Source of the DNA: a virus
Virus record (IMG/VR): IMGVR_UViG_3300032323_002255
Span: 1-33,131 of that record
Length of the DNA: 33,131 bases
Direction: 5' to 3' (one strand)
Part shown: piece by piece, positions 5,445-12,922 of the stretch
Numbering within the stretch: the stretch's first letter is position 1
Layout of the letters: each line of letters opens with the position of its first letter
Position numbers and translations under genes: made by a program
Notes under the pieces: generated by a model
The model's database searches: none
Seen by the model: only the letters and a program-made list of their open reading frames with translations
What the model was told of the DNA's origin: nothing

Positions 5445-5618
5445 TTACGCTGAGTTTCGTTCTTTGTCTATTCGCTGTGCGATTTCGAGTCGCTCGAAGT
5501 CGCTTGCGTTTTCCACTTCTTCGAAGTCCTCTTTTGTCCAGCGAGAAGTGTCAAACTTGACTACTTCCCAAGCGCCAAACGAGCCATCATCTGCGACCCA
5601 AATGTGAGAATTAGCCAT
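5445..5618 (-). CDS. 57-aa protein of unknown function
   Basis: MANSHIWVADDGSFGAWEVV followed by an acidic helical C-terminus with DFERLEIAQRIDKER. The frame is open upstream, but the TAATG overlap with the stop of the 5618-5911 gene sets this start. Last gene of a three-gene coupled operon. Confidence 0.75.
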   Translation of the reverse strand: MANSHIWVADDGSFGAWEVVKFDTSRWTKEDFEEVENASDFERLEIAQRIDKERNSA

Positions 5619-5911
5619 TAGTCCATACCCACAATCTGACCCTTTAGAAAGTCGTTTGCTCTCTCGGTAAAATCGTGTGGCGTGTTGGCGAAGAACTTGT
5701 CTTGTCCTACTGCGTAGTGAAGAACAGAAAGTCGAGCCATAGCCAGACCTAAGTCGGCGAAGACCTCTTTCCACTCGTTCACCATGCCATCGTTCCAAGC
5801 CAAGACATAGTTGCTGTCCTGCTTGTAGACATAGGCTTGACCAACATGGTTGCCAATCTTGTCAGCAAGCGCAATGCTTACCAACTCTACTTTTGATGTG
5901 TCAATGTTCAT
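5618..5911 (-). CDS. 97-aa protein of unknown function
   Basis: MNIDTSKVELVSIALADKIG...; a soluble mixed alpha/beta sequence with VYKQDSNYVLAWNDGMVNEW and FLKGQIVGMD at the end. GAGGAGAG precedes the ATG, which overlaps the upstream stop (TAATG). The longer in-frame ORF upstream is a shadow of the Cys-rich gene. Confidence 0.75.
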   Translation of the reverse strand: MNIDTSKVELVSIALADKIGNHVGQAYVYKQDSNYVLAWNDGMVNEWKEVFADLGLAMARLSVLHYAVGQDKFFANTPHDFTERANDFLKGQIVGMD

Positions 5912-6156
5912 TAGTTGCTCTCCTCTCGGCACTCTTCGTAGCACTCCTTGCAGAACCCTTCTGCAAAGATGTTGTTTCTGTCTGGCGACTCGCATACTTC
6001 GCAAGCGCAGACAACTTCTTCAATCTCGTTGTCGAAGTCCAATAGAACCTCGAAACAATCGTTGCACTCGATAGCGACGTTCTCGTCGTAGTAAGTGTGA
6101 ATCTTGATGTCGTGTCCCTTGTGGGCTAGTAGTTCGGTGTAGTTCTGAACTGACAT
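5911..6156 (-). CDS. 81-aa zinc-binding protein
   Basis: MSVQNYTELLAHKGHDIKIH..., then IECNDCFE (CxxC), VCACEVC (CxCxxC) and FCKECYEEC. The C-terminal NNIFAEGFCKECYEE matches the 1941-2090 and 3007-3141 miniproteins. GGAAGGAG lies 11 bp before the ATG. First gene of a three-gene operon. Probable zinc ribbon; partner unknown. Confidence 0.8.
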   Translation of the reverse strand: MSVQNYTELLAHKGHDIKIHTYYDENVAIECNDCFEVLLDFDNEIEEVVCACEVCESPDRNNIFAEGFCKECYEECREESN

Positions 6157-6194
6157 TTTTTGTTTTTCTCCTTCCAAAGAAAACTGATGTTTAT

Positions 6195-6224
6195 AGTATA
6201 AGCGTAGTGCCTGACATTTGTCAA
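6195..6224 (-). promoter_or_regulatory. promoter of the 5445-6156 operon
   Basis: TTGACA, 18-bp spacer beginning AATGTCAGG, TATACT. Confidence 0.85.
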
Positions 6225-6243
6225 GCACCACGCCCACCTATTT

Positions 6244-6648
6244 TTAGTATTCGGCTCTGGTGATTTCTGAGCCTAGTTCTTCGGCTAGTTTGTAGATGTC
6301 GCCCAAGTTGATTACCCTCTTCTCACCTTTGTTGTTGTAAGCCTCAGCCCAACCATTGATGTAGCGTAGTTTCTCTGCGCCAGCGCCCATAATGATTGCG
6401 ACTTGGTTATCAACTAGGTTTCGCTTGAAGATACCTGCCCAATCCAACTCGACTGCCTCGAAGTTGTCTTGGTCATAGAACTCGAAGAAAGCACCTGTCT
6501 GCTCCATGTCTGCGAACAGTGCAACTTGATTCAAGTCGCTCAATCCACCTTGAACATCTAGACCTGAGCCTTTTAGTTCTGCTTTGAAAGCGTCTACATC
6601 TTTTACGATAAAGTAGTTGCTTCTTGCTGATTCGTAGTAATTTGCCAT
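6244..6648 (-). CDS. 134-aa conserved-type phage protein, unknown function
   Basis: MANYYESARSNYFIVKDVDA followed by FKAELKGSGL: a beta-strand/helix start that recalls small ferredoxin-like phage proteins. The C-terminal half (GWAEAYNNKGEKRVINLGDIY) looks globular. TTTGGAAGGAGAA precedes the ATG, the same leader as the 5911-6156 gene. Own promoter. No catalytic motif. Confidence 0.75.
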   Translation of the reverse strand: MANYYESARSNYFIVKDVDAFKAELKGSGLDVQGGLSDLNQVALFADMEQTGAFFEFYDQDNFEAVELDWAGIFKRNLVDNQVAIIMGAGAEKLRYINGWAEAYNNKGEKRVINLGDIYKLAEELGSEITRAEY

Positions 6649-6689
6649 GTTGTTGTTTGTTCTCCTTCCAAAGAACTTTGTGTAGGTTT

Positions 6690-6719
6690 ATTGTATAACT
6701 AGGGTCTGACATTTGTCAA
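6690..6719 (-). promoter_or_regulatory. promoter of the 6244-6648 gene
   Basis: TTGACA, 18-bp spacer beginning AATGTCAGACC, TACAAT. Confidence 0.85.
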
Positions 6720-6725
6720 GACTAT

Positions 6726-6983
6726 TTATGGGCGTGTCGATTCAAGTTCGTAGCCCTTGTCCAACTTCTGATACATAGTGTCAGTAGCGAAACGAGAAGC
6801 CTCGAAATCGTTAGCGAAGAATCTGCGCTTCGTTTGGTAGAACACAGGTGCTACCTCTGCACGACCCCACTTGACGACGACCACGCTACCTTCGACTTCA
6901 ATAATGTATTTCTTCTTGTAGCCCCATTGTCCTCGCTCGCCTTGCGACTTGCTGAGTAGAACTATTCTTTGTCTGGTTTCCAT
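6726..6983 (-). CDS. WGR-domain protein
   Basis: The 85-aa protein is one WGR domain: YKKKYIIEVEGSVVVVKWGR with W39-G40-R41, followed by AEVAPVFYQTKRRF and a C-terminal MYQKLDKGYEL, which matches the domain's usual ending. WGR domains occur in PARPs and in bacterial MolR-like proteins and bind DNA ends or nucleic acid in the well-studied cases. Here the domain stands alone, so its role is unknown; interference with a host WGR or PARP-like factor, or DNA-end binding, is possible (inference). AAGGAGTTGAGATAA precedes the ATG. Confidence 0.85.
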   Translation of the reverse strand: METRQRIVLLSKSQGERGQWGYKKKYIIEVEGSVVVVKWGRAEVAPVFYQTKRRFFANDFEASRFATDTMYQKLDKGYELESTRP

Positions 6984-7014
6984 TTATCTCAACTCCTTAT
7001 TTGATGATGTAAAG

Positions 7015-7044
7015 ATTGTAAACCCTACCTCTGACATTTGTCAA
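7015..7044 (-). promoter_or_regulatory. promoter of the WGR gene
   Basis: TTGACA, 18-bp spacer beginning AATGTCAGAGG, TACAAT. Confidence 0.85.
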
Positions 7045-7097
7045 GTTCTTCAGCAAAAACTTTCTTACGCTTTTTGAGTTGATGCGTGCAAAAACGA

Positions 7098-7156
7098 TTA
7101 CATGGAAAATTGGCGACCCTTTCACGCGAGCAAAGGATACCCTTTTTTCCATGTAG
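7098..7156. repeat. dispersed element, copies 11 and 12, facing each other
   Basis: A plus copy (7098-7123, TTACATGGAAAATTGGCGACC then CTTTC) and a minus copy (7132-7156) with ACCCTT ends inward. This inverted pair has the opposite polarity to those at 2632 and 3439. It lies between a terminator and the WGR promoter. Confidence 0.7.
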
Positions 7157-7164
7157 CCCTCGCG

Positions 7165-7204
7165 AAAAAAGAAAACCACCCACGCGTGATGCGTGAGTGG
7201 TTTC
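7165..7204 (-). terminator. terminator of the 7212-7616 gene
   Basis: AAACCACTCACGC/GCGTGGGTGGTTT on the minus strand, then TCTTTTTT. Confidence 0.9.
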
Positions 7205-7211
7205 CCTGAGA

Positions 7212-7616
7212 TTAGGCTACAACTTTGCGCCTTTGACCCCAACCATAATCTGTCTGCTCGTAAGTCACTTCGTAGATTTTTTCGAAGGCATCTCGAACTT
7301 TGCCAGAAATGTTGTCGTAGGTTTTATTGGCAATTTGATACAACTCAGACTCGCCTGAAATTCCGGGGATTGAATTGTCCTGAGTGTAATCTCCAAGAAT
7401 TACTACCCTATCGCCAACCCAACGACCTGAAATTGCAGTCATTGGGAAATCTCCACCGCCAGATTCTGGACTCGTCATAACGAGAACATACATCGCGTCA
7501 GAGAGCGACCCGTTGAACGCTCCGTTGTGCTCATACTGCTTGAGTCCCAAGCCGATGTCGTGCGGGTGCACAATCTCCTGCTTGTCTAGATTTACTAAGA
7601 TGTGGTACTGACCCAT
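7212..7616 (-). CDS. conserved 134-aa hypothetical protein
   Basis: MGQYHILVNLDKQEIVHPHD, then LGLKQYEHNG and SGRWVGDRVVILGDYTQD. This arrangement (MGQYY..VNLDK...HP...G.KL.E, then SGRWAGDRI.I.GDY) is known from a family of uncharacterised proteins in actinobacteria, their phages and plasmids. No activity is known to me. AAGGAGAGACGG precedes the ATG. It is a self-contained promoter-gene-terminator cassette. Confidence 0.8.
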   Translation of the reverse strand: MGQYHILVNLDKQEIVHPHDIGLGLKQYEHNGAFNGSLSDAMYVLVMTSPESGGGDFPMTAISGRWVGDRVVILGDYTQDNSIPGISGESELYQIANKTYDNISGKVRDAFEKIYEVTYEQTDYGWGQRRKVVA

Positions 7617-7663
7617 CCGTCTCTCCTTCTATAAGGGCAAGCCGTGCGCTTGCCGATGTATCA

Positions 7664-7693
7664 ATTATGGCATACCGCTATGACATTTGTCAA
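7664..7693 (-). promoter_or_regulatory. promoter of the 7212-7616 gene
   Basis: TTGACA, 18-bp spacer beginning AATGTCATAGC, CATAAT. Confidence 0.85.
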
Positions 7694-7697
7694 GCGA

Positions 7698-7729
7698 GAA
7701 AAAGGGCGAGCCGTTATAGACTCGCCCCT
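7698..7729 (-). terminator. terminator of the metallopeptidase-VWA gene
   Basis: GGGGCGAG/GCTCGCCC stem on the minus strand followed by TTTTTCTC. One arm is a GGGCGAGCCGTT word of the repeat family at 1021-1423. Confidence 0.8.
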
Positions 7730-7735
7730 TCGCTT

Positions 7736-9655
7736 TTACGCTCGCCGTGAGCCAACCTTCTCCAATGCGCTGGCCGCAGCCTTGCCGATGATGGTCGCTG
7801 CCGTGGTCGGGTTACCGTCCTCGATGCAGACCACCTGAGCGTTGGTTCCCTCAGTGGTTCGCCGTGCGCTGTTGCCACCGTCGAAGGTTAGCCACAAGAC
7901 AGCCACGCCCTTACGGTCGCACTCCTTGAGCCACTTCTTAGCCATCGGTCGCTCCTCGCTCGCGTAGTATCCGTCAGATACCACGACAAGCAATCTCGCG
8001 CCGTCACCGTGTAGCAAGTTCATACCGCCATCAAGAGCCTTGAACGCCTTGCTGAACTTCTCGGTTCCGTCTGTTGCCGAATACACCTTGACATCGTTCA
8101 AACGCTGTCCCGGCTTTAGAGTAGCGAACGCATCGTTACCGTAGTAAACCATCGCGCACTTGCCCTGAACTCGGTGAACAGCCTCAGACATAACCCACGC
8201 TGTGATAGCCATTGGGTTCATCGCCTTTTTCATAGACGCTGAGATGTCAACCATGATTCCAACGTTGAGCGTTGGGTCGTCAGTGTGCTTGCGCTTGGTC
8301 TGACGCCATGCTGGTGCCTGCTGGCTCACGCCCTTAGACTTCAGAGCCTGACCCTGAACGAGTGCGCGAGTGCGTAGACGTCCCGGTGGCAAGATGCTCT
8401 GAACTTCAGTCTGAGAACGCTCACGATACTTTGCCTTCGCGAGCAAGCGAGAAACCTGAACTGCTGCTACTCGCTCTGCGCTCTTAGGTGCGCGAGTCTC
8501 GATAAGCCTCGACTTGGTTTTACCATTGTTGTCGTCGCCATCGCCACCCATGCTGTTGTTGAACACAGAATCGAAAACGGCTTTGTGGTTCTTTTTGGTC
8601 TGAGCCTCTGACTCTCTTTCAGCCAACTGCTCTTTCCACTCCTCTTCGACAATAGCGTCGTCGATGTCCATCTGGTTAGAGATGTTTACGCTGTCGCGCA
8701 TCTCTTGGATTGCATCCTTGATGTCCTCAAGAATCTTTCCAAGACCACCTTCGCCACCTTCGCCATCGCTAGGCTGACCCGGCTGACCTGAGTCAGTTGG
8801 ACCAGGGGTTCCTGTGCCAGTGCCAGTTGGACCGGGGGTTCCTGCGCCACTTGGACCCGGAGTTCCACCTTGTGGTTTCTCTCCTTGACCTTCGTCGCCA
8901 GTCTCACCCTTCTCTACTTTGATGTCGTCGAGAATCTGGTTCCACTCTTTAGCCAAAGCGTAAAGTGGTTCCGCGAGCGCGTGCTGGTCGTGCGCTTGGA
9001 AACGCAACCACACAGAACGCAAACGCTCGATGTTGTCGACTCCCAAGATTGCCTCAAGAATTGGAACGATTGGTTCGATGTCGCTCATTTCCAAAACGCC
9101 AGCGTCAACGCGAGCGAGAGTTAGAGCAGCCATGAACGCAGCACCATCGACGCTTGAGAGTTTGTCCTCGTATGAATCGATGTCGCCAATTACGATTTCC
9201 ATCGCGCAGGCGCGTAGCATTACTTGATTGTTTGGCATTACGCGAACGCCCCAAGACTCGATGCGACCCTCTTCAAGAGTGTGTAGAGCCTTGCAGTCGC
9301 GAGGTGACAAGTCTGCCATCGCGTTGACCAAAGACCAACGAGTAAAGCGAGCGTGTAGTGCCTCGTGGAAAATTGCGCCTGATGCCATCGCAAACTCAAG
9401 TTGAGTCTTGCGCTTGCTTAGGTCGCCAATCTCTGCTGGTGCGTATCCAAAGAAAGCGCACTCAGTGTCAATTTCAATTTCCGCGCTCGCGGGATTGAAC
9501 GCAGCAGGTGCGCCAATTGTGGTCTTGCCTAGATTTACTACTAGGTCCTCGCGTAGCGCCCAAGCGTTGACAATGTTGCCAATCTGTGCGCCAACGCCTA
9601 GCCACTCAACTGGAGTAGCAGAACGAACCTTTAGGTCGTTTGAAAAGTGAGCCAT
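7736..9655 (-). CDS. metallopeptidase-like / VWA-domain protein (COG3864-like)
   Basis: A 639-aa protein. Residues 1-150 carry HEALH (97-101), an HExxH zinc motif, with an EEGRIE segment at 129-134 that could give a further ligand. A Gly/Pro/Thr-rich linker (about 250-305, TPGPSGAGTPGPTGTG) follows. A VWA domain at about 464-620 has the MIDAS motif DISAS (471-475). This matches the predicted metallopeptidase-VWA proteins (DUF2201/COG3864), which work with MoxR-type AAA+ ATPases; it also resembles CobT-like phage proteins. The partner ATPase is at 9811-10824. The frame is open past 9655, but the promoter lies in that stretch and GGAAGGACACAAAA precedes ATG 9655, so translation begins there. 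Substrate unknown. Confidence 0.85.
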   Translation of the reverse strand: MAHFSNDLKVRSATPVEWLGVGAQIGNIVNAWALREDLVVNLGKTTIGAPAAFNPASAEIEIDTECAFFGYAPAEIGDLSKRKTQLEFAMASGAIFHEALHARFTRWSLVNAMADLSPRDCKALHTLEEGRIESWGVRVMPNNQVMLRACAMEIVIGDIDSYEDKLSSVDGAAFMAALTLARVDAGVLEMSDIEPIVPILEAILGVDNIERLRSVWLRFQAHDQHALAEPLYALAKEWNQILDDIKVEKGETGDEGQGEKPQGGTPGPSGAGTPGPTGTGTGTPGPTDSGQPGQPSDGEGGEGGLGKILEDIKDAIQEMRDSVNISNQMDIDDAIVEEEWKEQLAERESEAQTKKNHKAVFDSVFNNSMGGDGDDNNGKTKSRLIETRAPKSAERVAAVQVSRLLAKAKYRERSQTEVQSILPPGRLRTRALVQGQALKSKGVSQQAPAWRQTKRKHTDDPTLNVGIMVDISASMKKAMNPMAITAWVMSEAVHRVQGKCAMVYYGNDAFATLKPGQRLNDVKVYSATDGTEKFSKAFKALDGGMNLLHGDGARLLVVVSDGYYASEERPMAKKWLKECDRKGVAVLWLTFDGGNSARRTTEGTNAQVVCIEDGNPTTAATIIGKAAASALEKVGSRRA

Positions 9656-9691
9656 TTTTGTGTCCTTCCGAGACTTTGATTTGTTAGGTAA

Positions 9692-9721
9692 ATTATGACA
9701 TAGGGCTATGACATTTGTCAA
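9692..9721 (-). promoter_or_regulatory. promoter of the metallopeptidase-VWA gene
   Basis: TTGACA, 18-bp spacer beginning AATGTCATAGC, CATAAT. Nearly the same as the promoter at 7664. Confidence 0.85.
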
Positions 9722-9748
9722 GCGTGTCGTGGAAAAGTTTTAGGGGGC

Positions 9749-9823
9749 GAGAGTGGGGCAGGATGGGGGTCAACTGCCCCACTCTCTTTTTAGCCAAAAT
9801 CTGGAAGGAGTTAGATTTTGGCT
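9749..9823 (-). terminator. two stacked hairpins after the MoxR gene
   Basis: First AGCCAAAATCT/AGATTTTGGCT (9792-9823), which uses the last codons of the gene, then GAGAGTGGGGCAG/CTGCCCCACTCTC (9749-9786). The second is followed by TTTTT only in the plus direction, so the pair may also block antisense transcription. Confidence 0.7.
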
Positions 9824-10824
9824 GGCTTTACTTCGATGCCAAACACGCGACTGAAAACGTCGGCGACGATTGGTCTATCGATTTCTGGTGCTGTCGCTAC
9901 TAAGTTCGCAACAGCCCACTCAGTTCCAAATGCCTTAGCGACATCGCGGAAGTAGAGCAACTCGCGCATCTGTGGAGCCCACGAAATCTCGTCGCTCGCT
10001 TGTTTCTTAGCGAGGTTCTGAGCGCAGGTTACAGCCTGAACAGGAACACCCATCTTGCGAGCGAGAGACCAGTCAGTAGTCATTTCTACCTGAACGCCAA
10101 AGCGCGAAAGTAGAGCCTCTGACAAGTTCACGCCCGGAGCATTTGGGTTAGTCGCGGCGACGACAAAGAATCCATCTTTCGCCTTGACAGTTCCACGCTC
10201 TGGGTTAGCAGTGACTCGGAGTTCCTTGCGACCATCCATGAGACCATAGACGATTGAAAGAACTTTAGGGTCAATCAAACCAACCTCGTCGATAAGTAGG
10301 ACCTTGCCCTCTTCTGCTGCCTTCACAAGTGGACCATCGACCCACTCGAAACCACCAGCCAAAGTTTGGACATAGCCACCCACCAAGTCAGAAACTTCGG
10401 TGTCGCCTGAACCCAACACAGTGTAAAGGTCGTCTCCAAAAGCAGCCTCGACTAGAGCAGTCTTGCCACAACCGGGTGCGCCATAGAACATCGTGTAGAA
10501 CAACATAGCGCGACTCTGACGTAGTGCCTCAACGTCGCTGTGGTTGCCCCACTTGCGTGAGTAGTATGGGTCGCCATTAGGTCGAGCGTACGACTTCTCG
10601 CCAGCCAAATCCTCCACAGCGATTACCTCCTGCTTTGCTGCTGATGCAACTGCGCCACCACGATTACGCATAACAGCGCGACCCACTCTGTCGTTGTAGT
10701 GAACGTCAAGTGGTAGTGCCATGTCTGCGTTGATGCCCTGACCCAAAACCCCAACTAGGGCTTTTGGCACGTCAGGTGCAAAACGAGATTGCTCGTTTAT
10801 TCTATCTATCTTAACAGTAGTCAT
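9811..10824 (-). CDS. MoxR/CobS-type AAA+ ATPase
   Basis: A 337-aa ATPase: Walker A GAPGCGKT (115-122), Walker B VLLIDE (175-180), sensor 1 AATNPN (223-228) and an Arg in LLSRFG (241). NPNAPG-N-LSEALLSRF is typical of the AAA_5/MoxR-CobS group, which remodels proteins together with VWA partners. The first 110 residues are a family-unlike N-terminal part. AAGGAG lies about 10 bp before the ATG. It is 19 bp behind the 10844-11356 gene and shares its promoter; the VWA partner follows downstream under its own promoter. Target unknown. Confidence 0.9.
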   Translation of the reverse strand: MTTVKIDRINEQSRFAPDVPKALVGVLGQGINADMALPLDVHYNDRVGRAVMRNRGGAVASAAKQEVIAVEDLAGEKSYARPNGDPYYSRKWGNHSDVEALRQSRAMLFYTMFYGAPGCGKTALVEAAFGDDLYTVLGSGDTEVSDLVGGYVQTLAGGFEWVDGPLVKAAEEGKVLLIDEVGLIDPKVLSIVYGLMDGRKELRVTANPERGTVKAKDGFFVVAATNPNAPGVNLSEALLSRFGVQVEMTTDWSLARKMGVPVQAVTCAQNLAKKQASDEISWAPQMRELLYFRDVAKAFGTEWAVANLVATAPEIDRPIVADVFSRVFGIEVKPAKI

Positions 10825-10843
10825 AATTGTTTATCTCCTTCGC

Positions 10844-11356
10844 TTAGACTGCTGGTACTGCTGGTGATGTAGCAGGCGCTGCTACTGCGTTGTGAAGTGA
10901 CTCTCCCCATCCACTAGCCTCGCGACTACGTAGGATGCGACGAATCAAATCGTTTGGAGTCTTTGCTGTTTTAGCAGTCTCGATGTCTTTGTATGAAAAC
11001 TCGACAGCGAGCATGCCAAACAGGGTCCAACCCTTGTGGAACAGTGAGTCAAAAGTTGTGCTCAATCCAAGTGAATCGTAGATGCGAGCGACCTTTATCT
11101 CGGCGTCGTCAAATGACAACTGTGAAAAGCGACCATCAGGGTCTCGCGTCAAAGTGGTTCGACCTGAAGTGAATCCCCAGTTGCGACGAGGGTGCCACGA
11201 AGAGGTTCTGCGTGACATAGTCATTGCTGAGTGAACTGTGTCACCAGACAATTCGATTGTCTCTGGCATGATTATCATCTGGTAGGTGTAATCGTTTTTG
11301 CGGAACTCTAGGTAAAGTGCTTTACCTGCGGCATCCTTTTCGGTTTTTACGTTCAT
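10844..11356 (-). CDS. 170-aa protein in the MoxR operon, unknown function
   Basis: MNVKTEKDAAGKALYLEFRK; central MSRRTSSWHPRRNWGF and SFDDAEIKVARIYDSLG; C-terminal Ala/Pro tail (AVAAPATSPAVPAV). No recognisable catalytic motif. GGAAGGAG precedes the ATG. Its operon position suggests a third component or substrate of the MoxR-VWA machine, which is inference. Confidence 0.75.
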   Translation of the reverse strand: MNVKTEKDAAGKALYLEFRKNDYTYQMIIMPETIELSGDTVHSAMTMSRRTSSWHPRRNWGFTSGRTTLTRDPDGRFSQLSFDDAEIKVARIYDSLGLSTTFDSLFHKGWTLFGMLAVEFSYKDIETAKTAKTPNDLIRRILRSREASGWGESLHNAVAAPATSPAVPAV

Positions 11357-11405
11357 TTTGGTTCTCCTTCCGAACGCTAGTGGTTTGGTTTTTTGTTACT
11401 TAGAA

Positions 11406-11435
11406 ATTATGACATAGTGGTCTGACATTTGTCAA
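11406..11435 (-). promoter_or_regulatory. promoter of the MoxR operon
   Basis: TTGACA, 18-bp spacer beginning AATGTCAGACC, CATAAT. Confidence 0.85.
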
Positions 11436-11454
11436 GCGTGTCGCGAATCTTTTT

Positions 11455-11793
11455 TTAGATTTCGATGTCACGCTCTAGAGACTTGACTTCCCTTGAGAAG
11501 AAAAAGTCCGCGAGCGCCTCGCTCTCTCCACACTTTGAGCAAATCTCGGTCTTGTTATCCTTGCGAGAGATAGCGCCCATGTAGGCACCGGGGTTCTCGT
11601 TGCTTGGGATGAATCCATTGCACGATGGGCAGATGGGTCCGAACTTGTCCCAGATACGAGCCTCTGTTGGGATGTGGTCGTTGCAGTAGTAGTCTGCCCA
11701 GTCTCCTGAGTAGGGTAGTCCTGCGTAGACGTTAGCGACTTTCCCACACTCTGACTTAGAGCAGGGGCGTAGCGTTGGTGGTAAGTTTGCCAT
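11455..11793 (-). CDS. 112-aa double zinc-ribbon protein
   Basis: Cys/His positions: CSKSECG near residue 11, YCNDH at 36-40, CPSC and CSKCGE in the C-terminal half. Two zinc sites are likely. AAGAAGGAGAATAAAA before its ATG is at the same time the end of the upstream coding sequence (…PKEGE stop). Contains GCGCTCGCGGA, one of the repeated GC-rich octamers. Function unknown. Confidence 0.8.
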   Translation of the reverse strand: MANLPPTLRPCSKSECGKVANVYAGLPYSGDWADYYCNDHIPTEARIWDKFGPICPSCNGFIPSNENPGAYMGAISRKDNKTEICSKCGESEALADFFFSREVKSLERDIEI

Positions 11794-11795
11794 TT

Positions 11796-12002
11796 TTATT
11801 CTCCTTCTTTTGGCATTGGGTGAAACTTGTTAATCCAAGTGATTAGGTTGGTGACGTAGAGTTCGCTCAAGCCACCATTGACTCGAACCATTCCCTTGAT
11901 ACCAAGCGAATTGATAATTGCCAATCCTTTGGTGTCGCGCTCCATGATTAGTTTGGTGAGTTCTGCGATTTGCGCCTCAGTTGCTGGTGCTAGTTTTGCC
12001 AT
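11796..12002 (-). CDS. 68-aa helical protein
   Basis: MAKLAPATEAQIAELTKLIM then GIKGMVRVNGGLSELYVTNL: a small helical protein similar to short lambda-like or primase-tail domains seen in phages, but I cannot name the family. Preceded by a copy of the same ATGCCAAAAGAAGGAGAATA leader that ends its own frame. First gene of a two-gene operon. Confidence 0.75.
   Translation of the reverse strand: MAKLAPATEAQIAELTKLIMERDTKGLAIINSLGIKGMVRVNGGLSELYVTNLITWINKFHPMPKEGE
11797..11817 (-). repeat. duplicated gene-junction sequence, copy A
   Basis: Encodes MPKEGE-stop and the Shine-Dalgarno of the 11455-11793 gene. Copy B, about 28 identical bases including the following ATGGCAAA, lies at about 12002-12026 before the 11796-12002 gene. 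Confidence 0.65.
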
Positions 12003-12030
12003 TTTTTATTCTCCTTCTTTTGGCATACCT

Positions 12031-12060
12031 AAGTAAAACAGGTTTTGTTTGGTTTGTCAA
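12031..12060 (-). promoter_or_regulatory. promoter of the 11455-12002 operon
   Basis: TTGACA (12055-12060), 18-bp spacer, TTACTT (12031-12036). AATGTC is replaced by AACCAA, as in the ClgR-operon promoter. Confidence 0.55.
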
Positions 12061-12079
12061 GTCTATTTCAAAAGAATTT

Positions 12080-12175
12080 TTAATCTTCTTCTTGGCAACC
12101 AAAACACTCTGGCGATGGAACGTATCCAACGTTGATTGAATAGATAACTTCGCACTCGCAAGATTTCTCGCTCAT
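12080..12175 (-). CDS. 31-aa Cys-rich miniprotein
   Basis: MSEKSCECEVIYSINVGYVP then SPECFGCQEED. CxC and CxxC suggest one zinc site. Its ATG overlaps the stop of the 12175-12474 gene (TAATG), so it is translationally coupled. Confidence 0.65.
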   Translation of the reverse strand: MSEKSCECEVIYSINVGYVPSPECFGCQEED

Positions 12176-12474
12176 TAGTTTTCGTCCTCCTCGAAATAGT
12201 CTTCGTCCTCAACCTGCTCGATTCTTTCCTCGAATACGCAGACTGAATACTTTTGGTTGATGCGCTGAACTTCTTCCCAAAGGAACTTCTCGAGTTCCTG
12301 CTGGTCGCAAATGTAATCGCGCATCTTCCAGTCGTTCGTGTAGTGAATCGCTGGAGTGGTTTGCTCGACGCGCCACTCGCTGTGGGTTCCGAGTTGACCA
12401 GTTGCAGTGATGCTCCAATCGCCAAAGTCAATCGTGGCTGTGGTGATGGTGATGTCTTTCATCTTGGTTGTCAT
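12175..12474 (-). CDS. 99-aa acidic-tailed protein
   Basis: MTTKMKDITITTATIDFGDW with a beta-rich N-terminal half (SITATGQLGTHSEWRVEQTT) and a strongly acidic tail (EQVEDEDYFEEDEN). GGAAGGAGAAAA precedes the first ATG; a second ATG four codons on is possible. Function unknown; acidic tails are common in DNA-mimic and host-binding phage proteins, but nothing further supports that here. Confidence 0.75.
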   Translation of the reverse strand: MTTKMKDITITTATIDFGDWSITATGQLGTHSEWRVEQTTPAIHYTNDWKMRDYICDQQELEKFLWEEVQRINQKYSVCVFEERIEQVEDEDYFEEDEN

Positions 12475-12508
12475 TTTTCTCCTTCCGAGAAAATTTGTTG
12501 ATGGTTAG

Positions 12509-12538
12509 ATTATGAGTGCTGCCACTGACATTGGCTTA
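12509..12538 (-). promoter_or_regulatory. promoter of the 12080-12474 operon, -35 degenerate
   Basis: CATAAT (12509-12514) and an 18-bp spacer beginning AATGTCAGTGG, but the -35 position reads TAAGCC and overlaps the stop codon of the upstream gene. A second case where AATGTC is kept without TTGACA. Confidence 0.6.
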
Positions 12539-12859
12539 GAAGTCGAACATTTCTGGGTTCTCGCGATACATCTCCAAGAACTTTTCTTTCTTCTCTTCTT
12601 CACTCAGGTGCGCGTAAGGGCTGTTCTCGTCTCCTCGAACTTGGTTCATCTCTAACGCGCTCTCGACTGCGAGGCAATCTGTGCAGAGAATGTAAAGACC
12701 ATTCTCGTTCCAGCAATTGTCAAACTTTCCGCAATCGACGCACTGCTTGGTCTCAACAGGGTCGCAGATGTGAACTATGTCATCGTTCTCGATGCCATAG
12801 AAAACCTCAGTCCACCAGTCGAGCCAGTCTTCTTCTGTAAATGTAATGAATTTGTCCAT
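12536..12859 (-). CDS. 107-aa acidic zinc-ribbon protein, leaderless
   Basis: MDKFITFTEEDWLDWWTEVF..., then CVDCGKFDNCW...LCTDC (CxxC-CxxC ribbon) and a charged helical tail (LSEEEKKEKFLEM). I start at ATG 12859: the -10 (12867-12872) ends seven bases before it, so the mRNA probably begins at the ATG. The longer upstream frame runs through the promoter and a ClgR-type site. Strongly acidic. Function unknown. Confidence 0.75.
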   Translation of the reverse strand: MDKFITFTEEDWLDWWTEVFYGIENDDIVHICDPVETKQCVDCGKFDNCWNENGLYILCTDCLAVESALEMNQVRGDENSPYAHLSEEEKKEKFLEMYRENPEMFDF

Positions 12860-12866
12860 ACCAAAA

Positions 12867-12894
12867 AGTGTATGGGTAGCCACTGACATTTCAA
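12867..12894 (-). promoter_or_regulatory. leaderless promoter of the 12536-12859 gene
   Basis: TTGAAA (12889-12894), 16-bp spacer beginning TGTCAGTGG, TACACT (12867-12872). Variant of the AATGTC family. A ClgR-type site lies 11 bp upstream. Confidence 0.65.
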
Positions 12895-12905
12895 GTGGTC
12901 TTCTG

Positions 12906-12922
12906 TTTCGCTCAAAGCGAAC
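12906..12922 (-). promoter_or_regulatory. ClgR-type palindrome, one mismatch
   Basis: GTTCGC-TTTGA-GCGAAA on the minus strand, five of six arm bases paired. It ends 11 bp from the -35 of the leaderless promoter, a normal place for an activator, and abuts a copy of the dispersed element. Confidence 0.45.

Noticed and set aside
12253-12501. 82-aa plus-strand ORF
   Set aside because: Antisense to the 12175-12474 gene; no RBS or promoter in that direction.
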